Assembly (NCBI GenBank): GCA_035716025.1
Contig: DASTKH010000016.1
Coordinates: 79,661 to 143,660 of the forward strand
DNA length: 64,000 bases
Reading direction: 5' to 3'
Origin: JADGHE01 sp035716025
GTDB taxonomy: Bacteria; Pseudomonadota; Alphaproteobacteria; Rhizobiales; Xanthobacteraceae
In this document: one piece after another, positions 9,224 to 17,718 of the stretch
How positions within the stretch are numbered: the stretch's first letter is position 1
Layout: each line of letters opens with the position of its first letter
Program-made: the position numbers and the translations under genes
Notes under the pieces: model-generated
Databases searched by the model: none
What the model saw: the letters and a program-made list of their open reading frames with translations, nothing else
Told to the model about the DNA's origin: nothing

Positions 9224-12028
9224 TCAGGCCGGTGTGCTCTCGCGCGCATCGCGGCCGTTTTCCGCATTCGGCGGCTGGAAGAGATGGATCAGCGCGCGCT
9301 TGATCGCCGCCTGCCGCTGCGGCGCTTCGATTTTTGCGCCCATGAGATCGGTGACATAGAACACGTCGACTGCGCGCTCGCCGAACGTCGCGACGTGCGC
9401 CGAAGCGATGTTGAGATTGAGCTTGGAGAGCGTTGCGGTGAGATCGTAGAGCAGCCCCGGCCGGTCGAGCCCGGACACCTCGATCACGGTATAGCGGTTC
9501 GACCACTGATTGTTGACAAGGACGTCGGGCGCGATCGCGAAGGCCTTGAGGCGAGGGCGTGGTTGCGTGCGCTTCGCCACCACTTCGGGCAGCCGCAGCG
9601 AGCCGCCCAGCGCCTTTTCGATCGTGTCGGCGATGCGGGCGGCGCGACGCTCTTCGTCGGCGGCTTCGGGAAACTCTCGGCTCACCGAGATCGTGTCGAG
9701 GGCAAGCCCGTCGGTCGTCGTGTAGATCTGTGCGTCGACGATGTTGGCGCCGGCAACCGCGCAGGCACCGGCGATCGTGGAGAGGAGACGCGGATGGTCG
9801 GGCGCGAGCACGGTCAATTCCGTGACGCCGCGCCCTTCGTCCACGGAAACCGCCGTCGCCAGTTGCCGGCCGGATGCCTCCGCCTCGCACAGAAAGCGCG
9901 CGTGAGCCACTTTGTGCGGCAAATCGACCTTGAGCCAATAGGCCGGGTAGTGGCGCGCGATATAGGCATCGAGCCTGGCGGGGGGCCAGTCCGCGAGCTC
10001 GGCGCGGAACTCCGCCTGCGCCATCGCGACGCGCTGCGCGCGATTCACCTCCGAGAAGCCGCCCGTGAGCACCGGCTCGGTCTCGTAATAGAGAGTGCGG
10101 ATGAGCTGCGCCTTCCAGGAATTCCATACGCCGGGCCCGACCGCCGCAATGTCGGCGGCGGTGAGGATAGTGAGCAGCTTCATGCGTTCGAGCGACTGCA
10201 TGACCGCCGCGAAATTCTCGATGGTCTTGCGGTCGGAAAGGTCGCGCGACTGGGCGACAGTCGACATCACCAGGTGATTCTCAACGAGCCAGGCGACGGT
10301 CTCGGTGTCGGCGGCGGAAAGGCCGAAGCGGGGCGCGAGCTTGCGGGCGACGCGGGCTCCGGCGATCGAGTGATCCTCGATGCGGCCCTTGGCGATGTCG
10401 TGCAGAAAAAGCGCGACGTAAAGAACCGTGCGGTGCTGCGGCTGGATCGAACGCATCAGTTCGCTCGCGAACGGAAAGGCCCCGCCGTCGCCGCCGCGCT
10501 CGATGTCCGCCAGCATGCCGATGCAGCGCAGAAGATGCTCGTCCACCGTGTAGTGGTGGTACATGTTGAACTGCATCATTGCGACCACGCGGCCGAATTC
10601 CGGCACGAAGCGGCCCAGAACGCCGACTTCGTTCATGCGACGCAGAACGATTTCCGCGTTCTCCTTGCCGGTCAGGATCTCCAGAAACAGGCGATTGGCT
10701 TCCGGATTCTCGCGCAGGGTCGAATCGATACGCCTCAGCGCACGCGTTGCCGCCCGCATCGCGTCGGGATGAAAGGCGAGATTGTGCCGCTGCGCGAGAT
10801 GGAAAATGCGGATCAGGTTGACCGGATCGCGTTCGAAAACGTCAGGGTCCGCGAGCGTGATGCGGTTCTTGTCGGAGATGAAGTCTTGCGTCTCCGGCAA
10901 GGTCCGTCGCGTGCGCGGCCGCAGCCGTTCGACGAAGCGATTGAGCATCGCGGCGGGCTTTTCCTGACGGTCTTCGAGCGCGGCGCAGAGGATGGCGGTA
11001 AGATCGCCCACGTCCTTGGCGACCAGAAAATAGTGCTTCATGAAGCGCTCGACATCCTGCTGCCCCGGGTGTTCGGTGTAGCCGAGGCGCACGGCGATCT
11101 CGCGCTGGATGTCGAAGGAGAGGCGTTCCTCGGCGCGTCCCGTCACGAAATGCATGTGGCAGCGGACGGCCCAGAGAAAGTCCTCGGCGCGCTGGAAGCG
11201 CTGATATTCCGCGCGGTCGAATACGCCACGCGCGATCATCTCCTCGGGTTCGCGCACATTGTAGACGTATTTGGCGATCCAGAAGAGAGTGTGCAGATCG
11301 CGCAGACCGCCCTTGCCGTCCTTGACGTTCGGCTCCACCAGGTAGCGGGAGCGGCCGGTGCGACGATGCCGCTCCTCCCGCTCGGCGAGCTTGGCGGCCA
11401 CGAACTCGGCCGCGGTGCCTTGAATGACTTCGCGGCGCAGCCGGGCATCCATTTCCTCCGAGAGCGCGCGATCGCCTTGCAGGTGGCGCGCCTCCAGCAG
11501 GGCGGTGCGGATCGTCATGTCGGCGCGCGCTTGGCGCATGCATTCGTCGACCGACCGGCTGGCGTGGCCGACCTTGAGACCCATGTCCCACAGACAATAG
11601 AGAATGGCCTCGGCGATCGACTCGCCCCAGGCCGTCTGCTTGTAGGGAAGCAGGAACAGGAGGTCGATGTCGGAGCCGGGCGCGAGCAGCCCGCGTCCGT
11701 AGCCGCCGGTCGCGACCAGCGCCATGCGCTCGGCCTCGGACGGATTGTCAGACGGGTAGAGCCGGCGGCGTGCGAAGTCGAACAGGACGCCGATCACCGC
11801 GTCGTGCATGGCGCAGAGCCGCTCGGCACAGCGCCGGCCCTTGCGATCGGCAAGCAGTTCGCGCTCGGCCTGCGCCCGCCCTTGCGCGAGCGCGGCCTTG
11901 AGGCGCTGCGCCACCGCGTTGCGGAGCTCGCGGCCGCTGTGGAGGCCGGCCAAAGCTTCGAGCTCGGCCGCCATCACGGCGGTATCGAACAGCGCATCCG
12001 GCTCGGGAAAGGTCTGCGCGAGCGCCAT
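9224..12028 (-). CDS. glnD: Bifunctional uridylyltransferase/uridylyl-removing enzyme
   Basis: GlnD senses glutamine and adds or removes UMP on PII proteins, controlling nitrogen assimilation. The nucleotidyltransferase core shows GGYGRG (about 108-113) and GSDIDLL with the two metal-binding Asp. The central HD domain is visible as HDIAKGRIEDHS. Two ACT domains at the C terminus begin LTVLAPDHPRLLSTIAG and VIEVSGLDRPGLLYDL. From the ATG at 12028 the length is 934 residues, in the normal rhizobial range. An in-frame ATG at 12064 with AAGG five bases upstream is an alternative start. The gene stands alone; the following stretch is divergent to the sulfonate-type transporter operon. Confidence 0.94.
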   Translation of the reverse strand: MALAQTFPEPDALFDTAVMAAELEALAGLHSGRELRNAVAQRLKAALAQGRAQAERELLADRKGRRCAERLCAMHDAVIGVLFDFARRRLYPSDNPSEAERMALVATGGYGRGLLAPGSDIDLLFLLPYKQTAWGESIAEAILYCLWDMGLKVGHASRSVDECMRQARADMTIRTALLEARHLQGDRALSEEMDARLRREVIQGTAAEFVAAKLAEREERHRRTGRSRYLVEPNVKDGKGGLRDLHTLFWIAKYVYNVREPEEMIARGVFDRAEYQRFQRAEDFLWAVRCHMHFVTGRAEERLSFDIQREIAVRLGYTEHPGQQDVERFMKHYFLVAKDVGDLTAILCAALEDRQEKPAAMLNRFVERLRPRTRRTLPETQDFISDKNRITLADPDVFERDPVNLIRIFHLAQRHNLAFHPDAMRAATRALRRIDSTLRENPEANRLFLEILTGKENAEIVLRRMNEVGVLGRFVPEFGRVVAMMQFNMYHHYTVDEHLLRCIGMLADIERGGDGGAFPFASELMRSIQPQHRTVLYVALFLHDIAKGRIEDHSIAGARVARKLAPRFGLSAADTETVAWLVENHLVMSTVAQSRDLSDRKTIENFAAVMQSLERMKLLTILTAADIAAVGPGVWNSWKAQLIRTLYYETEPVLTGGFSEVNRAQRVAMAQAEFRAELADWPPARLDAYIARHYPAYWLKVDLPHKVAHARFLCEAEASGRQLATAVSVDEGRGVTELTVLAPDHPRLLSTIAGACAVAGANIVDAQIYTTTDGLALDTISVSREFPEAADEERRAARIADTIEKALGGSLRLPEVVAKRTQPRPRLKAFAIAPDVLVNNQWSNRYTVIEVSGLDRPGLLYDLTATLSKLNLNIASAHVATFGERAVDVFYVTDLMGAKIEAPQRQAAIKRALIHLFQPPNAENGRDARESTPA

Positions 12029-12385
12029 GGATTGTTCCGTAGCCCAGCCAGAGCGTCCTGTCATGCGGCCTTGTCGCGTTCGAAAAAACAAACATCACGG
12101 GAAGTTGTTCGTAATATAAAACGCCTCTTGGTCCATCGCGAATCCCCCGAGGGTCGTCGCGCAGCATGACGATTCGGTTTTGAAGGGCGCGCAAACGCCA
12201 TTGACGAGGCCAAAAACTCCCGGTAAAGGCTCGTTTGCGCCGATTTGAGCGGCAGCTTGCTGGGCGCTTAACAAATGCAGCTAAAGCGCGGGGGCATCCC
12301 CACGCCGGCTGATGGCGGGGTCCGCCCCGCCTCCGTGTTCGCCGTTTCGTTCTCCAAAAAGAACGAAACTCCGATGGAGGTCCTT
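12029..12385. other. Divergent intergenic region, glnD / ssuA-like
   Basis: This 357-base gap contains the glnD promoter side and a structured leader before the binding-protein gene. A weak candidate promoter reading right is TTGACG (12201-12206), 17 bases, TAAAGG (12224-12229). Two perfect inverted repeats close to the ribosome site are listed separately. No gene is seen. Confidence 0.4.
12314..12369 (+). promoter_or_regulatory. Two stacked hairpins in the ssuA-like leader
   Basis: First repeat: GGCGGGG (12314-12320) and CCCCGCC (12325-12331) with loop TCCG. Second repeat: GTTTCGTTCT (12344-12353) and AGAACGAAAC (12360-12369), a perfect 10-bp stem with a 6-base loop, ending only six bases before the GGAGG ribosome site (12376-12380). 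They may be a protein operator, an RNA structure controlling translation, or both. No known riboswitch class is recognised. Confidence 0.55.
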
Positions 12386-13360
12386 ATGACACTGTTCTCA
12401 CGACGTCGTCTTCTCGTGTCGGCAACGCTCGTCGGGCTCCTGCCGACGACGGCGCTGTTCGCGGCCGACAAGCCGAAAACGATTAATATCGATTGGGCGA
12501 CCTACAACCCCGTCTCCATGGTACTCAAGAACAAGGGCCTCCTGGAGAAGGAATTCGCCAAGGACGGCATTTCGATCCGCTGGGTGCAAACGCTCGGCTC
12601 CAACAAGGCGCTCGAATTCCTCAATGCCGGGTCGATTGATTTCGGCTCCTCGGCGGGCGCGGCCGCGCTTGTCTCCAAGATCAACGGCAACCCGATCAAG
12701 TCGATTTACGTCTATTCACAGCCCGAATGGACCGCGCTCGTCACGCGCAAGGACACGCCCATCCAGAAGATCGAGGATCTCAAGGGCAAGCGCGTCGCGG
12801 TGACCCGCGGCACCGATCCGCACATCTTCCTGGTGCGCGCGCTGCAGAAGGTCGGCCTCAGCGAAAAGGATATCAAGCCCGTGCTGCTGCAGCATCCGGA
12901 CGGCAAGACCGCGCTCATTCGCGGCGACGTCGATGCATGGGCGGGGCTCGACCCGATGATGGCGCAGGCCGAAATCGAGAACGGGGCGCGCCTGTTCTAT
13001 CGCAACAAGGACGCCAACACCTGGGGGATTCTCTCGACGCGGGAGGAGTTCCTCAAGGAACATCCCGATCTGGTGAAGCGCGTGCTCGCCGTATACGAGG
13101 AGGCGCGCAAGTATTCGCTTGCCAATTATGCGGAGCTCAAAGCGGCGTTCATTGCCGCTACGAAATTGCCGGAGAGCGTCGTCGACAAGCAACTCAAGGA
13201 GCGGACGGACATCACCTATTCCAAGATCGGCAAGCCGCAATACGACTCCATTCTGGCTGCCGGTCTCGCTTTGCAGGAGGCGGGCGTGATCGGCAAGGAC
13301 GTGGACGTCAAGGCCACGCTCGATTCGCTCATCTATGACGGGCCGGCACTGATCGACTGA
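12386..13360 (+). CDS. ABC transporter substrate-binding protein, aliphatic-sulfonate (SsuA) type
   Basis: A 324-residue periplasmic binding protein starting MTLFSRRRLLVSATLVGL, a signal peptide with a twin-arginine-like RRR run, cleaved near ALFAADKP. The body is an NMT1/SsuA-type fold, with WATYNPVSMVLKNKGLLEKE, GSIDFGSSAGAAALV and GKRVAVTRGTDPHIFLVRAL typical of sulfonate/nitrate/taurine receptors. The ATG at 12386 is set by a perfect GGAGG five bases upstream. Permease and ATPase genes follow in the same direction, separated by 200 bases containing a hairpin. Family similarity supports organosulfonate or related anion uptake, but the exact ligand cannot be read from sequence. Confidence 0.88.
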   Translation: MTLFSRRRLLVSATLVGLLPTTALFAADKPKTINIDWATYNPVSMVLKNKGLLEKEFAKDGISIRWVQTLGSNKALEFLNAGSIDFGSSAGAAALVSKINGNPIKSIYVYSQPEWTALVTRKDTPIQKIEDLKGKRVAVTRGTDPHIFLVRALQKVGLSEKDIKPVLLQHPDGKTALIRGDVDAWAGLDPMMAQAEIENGARLFYRNKDANTWGILSTREEFLKEHPDLVKRVLAVYEEARKYSLANYAELKAAFIAATKLPESVVDKQLKERTDITYSKIGKPQYDSILAAGLALQEAGVIGKDVDVKATLDSLIYDGPALID

Positions 13361-13422
13361 TGCGGCCGCGCGGAAGCTTGAGACGCGCACGAGTGTCGTG
13401 GATGGGAGACGAAAACCCGCGC

Positions 13423-13457
13423 AAAGGCCGATCCGCGCCGGTCCGCGGGCGGCCTTT
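13423..13457 (+). other. Intercistronic hairpin between binding protein and permease genes
   Basis: AAAGGCCG (13423-13430) pairs perfectly with CGGCCTTT (13450-13457) across a GC-rich 19-base loop. No T-run follows. Structures at this place in ABC operons often stabilise the binding-protein mRNA or cause partial termination, so that more binding protein than permease is made; that role is inferred here. Confidence 0.45.
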
Positions 13458-13560
13458 CGCGTGTCGCCGATGACAGGGAATTCCCCTCCGCCCGCGACCT
13501 CCCTTCAGGGCAACGCGCATTCAGGATGCCGGGCTGCGGATTGCAAAGAAGGTCTCCGCG

Positions 13561-14433
13561 ATGTCTTTTGGAGCCATGACCGTCGACGTCGAGCATAGGC
13601 CGCTCGGCCAGGCTGCCGCGGCCGCAGCGAAAGGCCGCGGCGCGCGCCCACGCAGCGCTCGGATGCTGCGGCCCCTGATCGGGCTCGTCCTGCCCGTTGC
13701 GCTGGCGCTCGCCTGGGAAATTGCGGTGCGGCTCGGGCTCTCGGACGGGCGTCTTGTTCCGCCGCCGTCGGTGATCTTCACGACCCTGTGGGAACTTGCC
13801 CAGAGCGGCGAATTGTGGCGGCACGCCCAGGCGACGATTGTGCGGGTCGCGGCGGGCTTTGCACTGGGCGTTGCCGCCGGGACGGTATTGGGTGCGATCA
13901 CCGGTTATTCGCGGCTGCTGCGCCGGCTCCTCGATCCGACCCTGCAGGCGCTGCGAGCAATCCCGTCCATCGCCTGGGTTCCGCTTTTCATCCTGTGGCT
14001 CGGCATTTTCGAGGAATCGAAGATCACGCTCATTGCGGTGGGCGTTTTCTTCCCCGTCTATCTCGGGGTGATGGGTGCGATCCTCTCCGTCGACCGCAAG
14101 ATCGTCGAGGTGGGGCGGGTGTTCCGCCTGTCGGGTCCGGCGCTGGTGCGGCGCATTCTGCTGCCGGCGGTGCTGCCGGCCTATATCGTGTCGCTGCGCT
14201 CCGGGCTGGGGCTCGGCTGGATGTTCGTGGTGGCGGCGGAGCTTCTCGGCGCCTCCGAGGGATTGGGCTATCTCTTGATCGACGGCCAGCAGCTCGGCAA
14301 GCCGGCGCAGATCGTCGCGGCGATCGTCGCCTTTGCGGTGATCGGCAAGACGACCGACTGGTTGCTCGCCTTGGCCTCCGCACCATTGCTGCGCTGGGAA
14401 GACCGCTTCGGCGACCGCGGCGAGGAGGCCTGA
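13561..14433 (+). CDS. ABC transporter permease, SsuC/TauC type
   Basis: A 290-residue inner-membrane permease of the nitrate/sulfonate/taurine group. A basic cytoplasmic N terminus precedes about six hydrophobic segments, the first near LIGLVLPVALALAWEIAV. The coupling loop that contacts the ATPase is in the region VGRVFRLSGPALVRRILLPA. The family pattern PPPSVIFTTLWEL occurs shortly after the first helix. It overlaps nothing and is followed one base later by the ATPase gene, so the two are co-translated. With the upstream binding protein it forms a complete importer. The start ATG at 13561 could be replaced by the Met at residue 6. Confidence 0.9.
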   Translation: MSFGAMTVDVEHRPLGQAAAAAAKGRGARPRSARMLRPLIGLVLPVALALAWEIAVRLGLSDGRLVPPPSVIFTTLWELAQSGELWRHAQATIVRVAAGFALGVAAGTVLGAITGYSRLLRRLLDPTLQALRAIPSIAWVPLFILWLGIFEESKITLIAVGVFFPVYLGVMGAILSVDRKIVEVGRVFRLSGPALVRRILLPAVLPAYIVSLRSGLGLGWMFVVAAELLGASEGLGYLLIDGQQLGKPAQIVAAIVAFAVIGKTTDWLLALASAPLLRWEDRFGDRGEEA

Positions 14434-14434
14434 G

Positions 14435-15226
14435 ATGCTTGCGCTCGACCGCGTCGGCAAGACCTATCCCAATGGTGTCCACGCGCTCGACAATGTCACG
14501 CTTACCGTGCAACCCGGCGAGATCGTCGCGATCGTGGGCGGTTCGGGCTGCGGCAAGTCGACCCTGCTGCGGGCGGTGTCGGGGCTCGACGGCCCGACGC
14601 ACGGCTCGGTCACACTCGACGGCGAGATCATCACGGAGCCGCACGCCAAGATCGGCATCATTTTCCAGGAGCCGCGCCTGCTCCCATGGCTCACGGTCGC
14701 GGGCAATGTCGGCTTCGGTCTCGCCGACCGGCCGAAGGGCGAGCGCGCCGAGCGCGTTGGCGAGGCGCTCGCCCGCGTCGGGCTCTCCGAGAAGGCCGGC
14801 GTCTGGCCGCGCGAGCTCTCGGGCGGTCAGGCGCAACGCGTCGCGATCGCCCGCGCACTCGTGCCGCGCCCCGAAGTGCTGCTGCTGGACGAGCCCTTTT
14901 CGGCGCTCGACGCCTTCACGCGGGCCGACCTGCAAGATCACCTGCTCACGCTCTGGGCCGATCTCAAGCCGACCCTCGTCATCGTGACGCACGACGTGGA
15001 GGAGGCGATCGTTCTTGCCGACCGCATCATTGTCATGCGGCCGCGCCCGGGGCGCATCTACGAGGAGATCGAGGCGGACCTGCCGCGCCCCCGCGATCGG
15101 CAATCGGCCGCTTTCGATTTCGTCAAGCGCCGCGTGCTGGCGGCGCTCGATCGCTCGCTCGACCGGGCGCGCGTGACGGACGACGGACAGACGAAGGCCG
15201 TCTCGGGCGCCGCCTTGTGGTGGTAG
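14435..15226 (+). CDS. ABC transporter ATP-binding protein, SsuB/TauB type
   Basis: A 263-residue ATPase that energises the importer encoded just upstream. It shows Walker A GGSGCGKST, the Q-loop IIFQEPRLLPW, the signature LSGGQAQRVAIARAL, Walker B LLLDEPFSALD and the switch His in VTHDVEEA. The EPRLLPW wording after the Q-loop is characteristic of the sulfonate/taurine/nitrate subfamily. The start ATG at 14435 lies one base after the permease stop, indicating translational coupling. The C-terminal 30 residues are an unrelated tail rich in Arg and Asp. The next gene is convergent, with about 30 bases between the stop codons. Confidence 0.93.
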   Translation: MLALDRVGKTYPNGVHALDNVTLTVQPGEIVAIVGGSGCGKSTLLRAVSGLDGPTHGSVTLDGEIITEPHAKIGIIFQEPRLLPWLTVAGNVGFGLADRPKGERAERVGEALARVGLSEKAGVWPRELSGGQAQRVAIARALVPRPEVLLLDEPFSALDAFTRADLQDHLLTLWADLKPTLVIVTHDVEEAIVLADRIIVMRPRPGRIYEEIEADLPRPRDRQSAAFDFVKRRVLAALDRSLDRARVTDDGQTKAVSGAALWW

Positions 15227-15259
15227 GAGGCCCGGCCGGCATGGCCGGGCCGGGCGGTG

Positions 15260-16567
15260 TCATTCCGCCGCGGTGGCGTAGGCGACGTTGCGCCCGCCGT
15301 AGCGGCGCACGCGGATGTTGGCCTGCTCGGCGTGGCCGAGAAATCCCTCGAGCACGCAGAGCCGCGAGCAGTATTCGCCGATCATCGCGCTCGCCTCGTC
15401 GGTCAGCACTTTCTGATACGTGCAGGTCTTGAGGAACTTGCCGACCCAGAGCCCGCCGGTGTAGCGCGCCGCCTTCTTCGTCGGCAAAGTATGGTTCGTG
15501 CCGATCACCTTGTCGCCGTAGGCGACATTGGTGCGGGGCCCCAAGAACAGCGAGCCGTAGTTCTTCATGTTGTTGAGGAAGTAGTCGGGATCGCGCGTCA
15601 TCACCTGCACGTGCTCGGAGGCGACGCGGTCGGCCTCCGCGACCATCTCCTCGTAGGAGTCGCACACGATCACCTCGCCGTAGTCGCGCCAGGCCTGCCC
15701 CGCGAGGTCTGCGCTCGGCAGTATTTTCAAAAGTCGCTCGACCTCGGCCATGGTCTCGCGTGCGAGCTTCTCGGAATTGGTAATGAGCACGGCCGGCGAG
15801 GTCGGCCCGTGCTCGGCTTGGCCGAGAAGGTCGGTCGCGCACATCTCGGCATCGACCGTCTCGTCGGCGATGACGAGCGTCTCCGTCGGCCCCGCGAGCA
15901 GGTCGATGCCGACGCGGCCGAAGAGCTGGCGCTTGGCTTCCGCCACATAGGCGTTGCCGGGGCCGACGATCATGTCCACGGATTGAACCGTCGGCGTGCC
16001 GAGCGCCATCATCGCCACGGCCTGCACGCCGCCGAGCACATAGATCTCGTCGGCGCCGCCGAAATGCATGGCCGCCACGATCGCCGGGTGCGGGCCGCCC
16101 TTGTAGGGCGGGGCGCAAGCGATGATGCGTTTGACGCCGGCAACCCGCGCCGTGACGATCGACATATGCGCGGAAGCGACCATGGGGTAGCGACCGCCCG
16201 GCACGTAGCAGCCGATTGCGTTCACCGGGATGTGGCGATGCCCGAGAATGACGCCCGGCAGCGTCTCGACCTCGAGGTCACGCATCGTCTCGCGCTGCTT
16301 CTGCGCGAAATTGCGCACCTGCGTTTGAGCGAAGCGGATGTCGTCGAGATCGCGCTTCGGCACCTGCGCGATCGCCCGCTCGATCTCCTGTTCGGTGAGG
16401 CGGAAGCTCGGGGGCGACCATTTGTCGAATTTCTCAGAGAGTTCGCGGATGGCGGCGTCGCCGCGGCTTTTGACGTCATCGAGGATCTGCTCGACGGTCG
16501 CCCGCACCTTGGCGTCGGCCGCTTCGATGGCCCCGGCATCCATGCCGCGCTTGAGATAGCGAGCCAT
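15260..16567 (-). CDS. Histidinol dehydrogenase superfamily protein, HpsN-like
   Basis: A 435-residue NAD-dependent, zinc-containing dehydrogenase of the HisD fold. The four metal ligands expected in the family are present: Gln and His in LLGQAEHGP, Asp in AYGDKVIGTNH and His in EGFLGHAEQA. The catalytic Glu-His pair is in SEHVQVMTRD. Texts such as LSEKFDKWSP and TNHTLPTKKAARYTGGL look more like sulfopropanediol dehydrogenase (HpsN) than biosynthetic HisD. Together with the adjacent sulfonate-type transporter, this suggests oxidation of a C3 sulfonate alcohol; that is inference. AAGGAG seven bases before the ATG at 16567 fixes the start. It is the last gene of a three-gene leftward operon. 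A His-biosynthetic role is unlikely because no his gene is nearby. Confidence 0.82.
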   Translation of the reverse strand: MARYLKRGMDAGAIEAADAKVRATVEQILDDVKSRGDAAIRELSEKFDKWSPPSFRLTEQEIERAIAQVPKRDLDDIRFAQTQVRNFAQKQRETMRDLEVETLPGVILGHRHIPVNAIGCYVPGGRYPMVASAHMSIVTARVAGVKRIIACAPPYKGGPHPAIVAAMHFGGADEIYVLGGVQAVAMMALGTPTVQSVDMIVGPGNAYVAEAKRQLFGRVGIDLLAGPTETLVIADETVDAEMCATDLLGQAEHGPTSPAVLITNSEKLARETMAEVERLLKILPSADLAGQAWRDYGEVIVCDSYEEMVAEADRVASEHVQVMTRDPDYFLNNMKNYGSLFLGPRTNVAYGDKVIGTNHTLPTKKAARYTGGLWVGKFLKTCTYQKVLTDEASAMIGEYCSRLCVLEGFLGHAEQANIRVRRYGGRNVAYATAAE

Positions 16568-16738
16568 GACGTGTCTCCTTTGCGTATTCGTCGTGCGATT
16601 GTGCGTCGCGGCCGAGCGGTGCTCGGCCATTCCCGCGTCCCGGCCGCAGTATAGCGCAAGAGGCACGGCCTCCGGGGCCGCGCTCCGGAGGTCGTGCTTC
16701 AGTCGGCGAGGCCGCGGCTCAGGCCGCGCCGGACCGCA

Positions 16739-17692
16739 TTACTTGATCGCCTGCGGATTGATCGGCGAGCCGGTGCCGCCGGTGATGATGAGGGGCGGGC
16801 CGCAGAAGAAGAACTCGTAGACGCGGTCTTTCGCGCAATCCTCGGCCAGTTCCTTGACGTAGAAGATTTCGCCCATGCACAGCCCCATGGCGGGGATCAC
16901 CACCCAGTGCCAGGGCTGGTTGGCCTCCGTGGTCTCGTTCGGCCGCACCTCGACGCCCCAGGTGTCGGAACAGATCGCGGCGATTTGCTTCTCATGACAC
17001 CAGTAGCAATTCTCGAACTTCACACCGGGCGCATCGCCGCCCGCATAGCCGCCCCAGTTCTTCTCCTTGAGGCAGCGCTCCATCTGCCCGGTGCGGATGA
17101 TCACGAAGTCGCCTTTGCGAATCTCGACATTCTGCGCGCGTGCACACTTGTCGAGCTCCTCGTTGGAAATGCCTTCGCCGTCCTGGAGCCATTCGACGCC
17201 GCGGAAGCGGGCGATGTCGAGCAGCACGCCGCGCCCGACCATCTTGTTCTTCGAGTGCTCGATGCCGAGCACGTTGAGGCCCTTGGAGTCGATCAGCTTG
17301 GCGTCGTGTCCGTTATAGGCCTTGTCCTCGTAGAAGATGTGGCCGAGCGCATCCCAGTGCGTCGCGCCCTGGACGCAGAGCATGAGCGTGTCGTCGGCGT
17401 AGCGGATCCGGTTCCAATCCTGCCGGCCGGCGATCGCATCCGTGCCGGTCGCGAGCATCTGGTGGATCGGGTTGAAGCGGCCGCCGAAGAGGCCGGTCTG
17501 GGGGCCGCTCTGGTCGAGCGGAATGCCGAGCGCGAAGACCTGACCCTTGCGGATGAGCTTGGCGGCGTTCACGACGTCTTCGGGCGCAACGTGGTTGAGC
17601 GTGCCGATATGATCGTCCTTGCCCCAACGGCCCCAGTTGGACAGCTTCTTTGAAGCCTCCTCGATAGCCTTGCGGCCGACCTTGATGTCCAT
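16739..17692 (-). CDS. Cyclase family protein (kynurenine formamidase-like fold)
   Basis: A 317-residue member of the cyclase/KynB-like hydrolase family, metal-dependent enzymes acting on amides or lactones. The metal motif is readable as QGATHWDALGH in place of the more usual HXGTHXDXPXH; the first His of the motif is not evident, as in other long members of this subfamily. The N terminus WGRWGKDDHIGTLNH is typical of these proteins of 300 or more residues. AAGGAG sits seven bases before the ATG at 17692; a longer open frame upstream is rejected. It starts 27 bases after the 2-hydroxyacid dehydrogenase stop and precedes the HisD-like gene by 170 bases. Substrate unknown; the operon suggests a catabolic hydrolysis step. 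Confidence 0.82.
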   Translation of the reverse strand: MDIKVGRKAIEEASKKLSNWGRWGKDDHIGTLNHVAPEDVVNAAKLIRKGQVFALGIPLDQSGPQTGLFGGRFNPIHQMLATGTDAIAGRQDWNRIRYADDTLMLCVQGATHWDALGHIFYEDKAYNGHDAKLIDSKGLNVLGIEHSKNKMVGRGVLLDIARFRGVEWLQDGEGISNEELDKCARAQNVEIRKGDFVIIRTGQMERCLKEKNWGGYAGGDAPGVKFENCYWCHEKQIAAICSDTWGVEVRPNETTEANQPWHWVVIPAMGLCMGEIFYVKELAEDCAKDRVYEFFFCGPPLIITGGTGSPINPQAIK

Positions 17693-17718
17693 GGCGGTCT
17701 CCTTGTTTGCGGATGCGT

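Noticed and set aside
9182..12169. A 995-residue plus-strand frame opposite glnD, and similar frames opposite nadB-adjacent genes, carB, the CocE-type gene and the 18.9-21.5 kb region
   Set aside because: All are antisense to genes with clear domains and show biased, repetitive composition without recognisable families.
15260..16567. Annotation as biosynthetic histidinol dehydrogenase (hisD)
   Set aside because: The fold and metal ligands match, but the neighbours are transport and catabolic genes and several texts look like HpsN; no other his gene is present.
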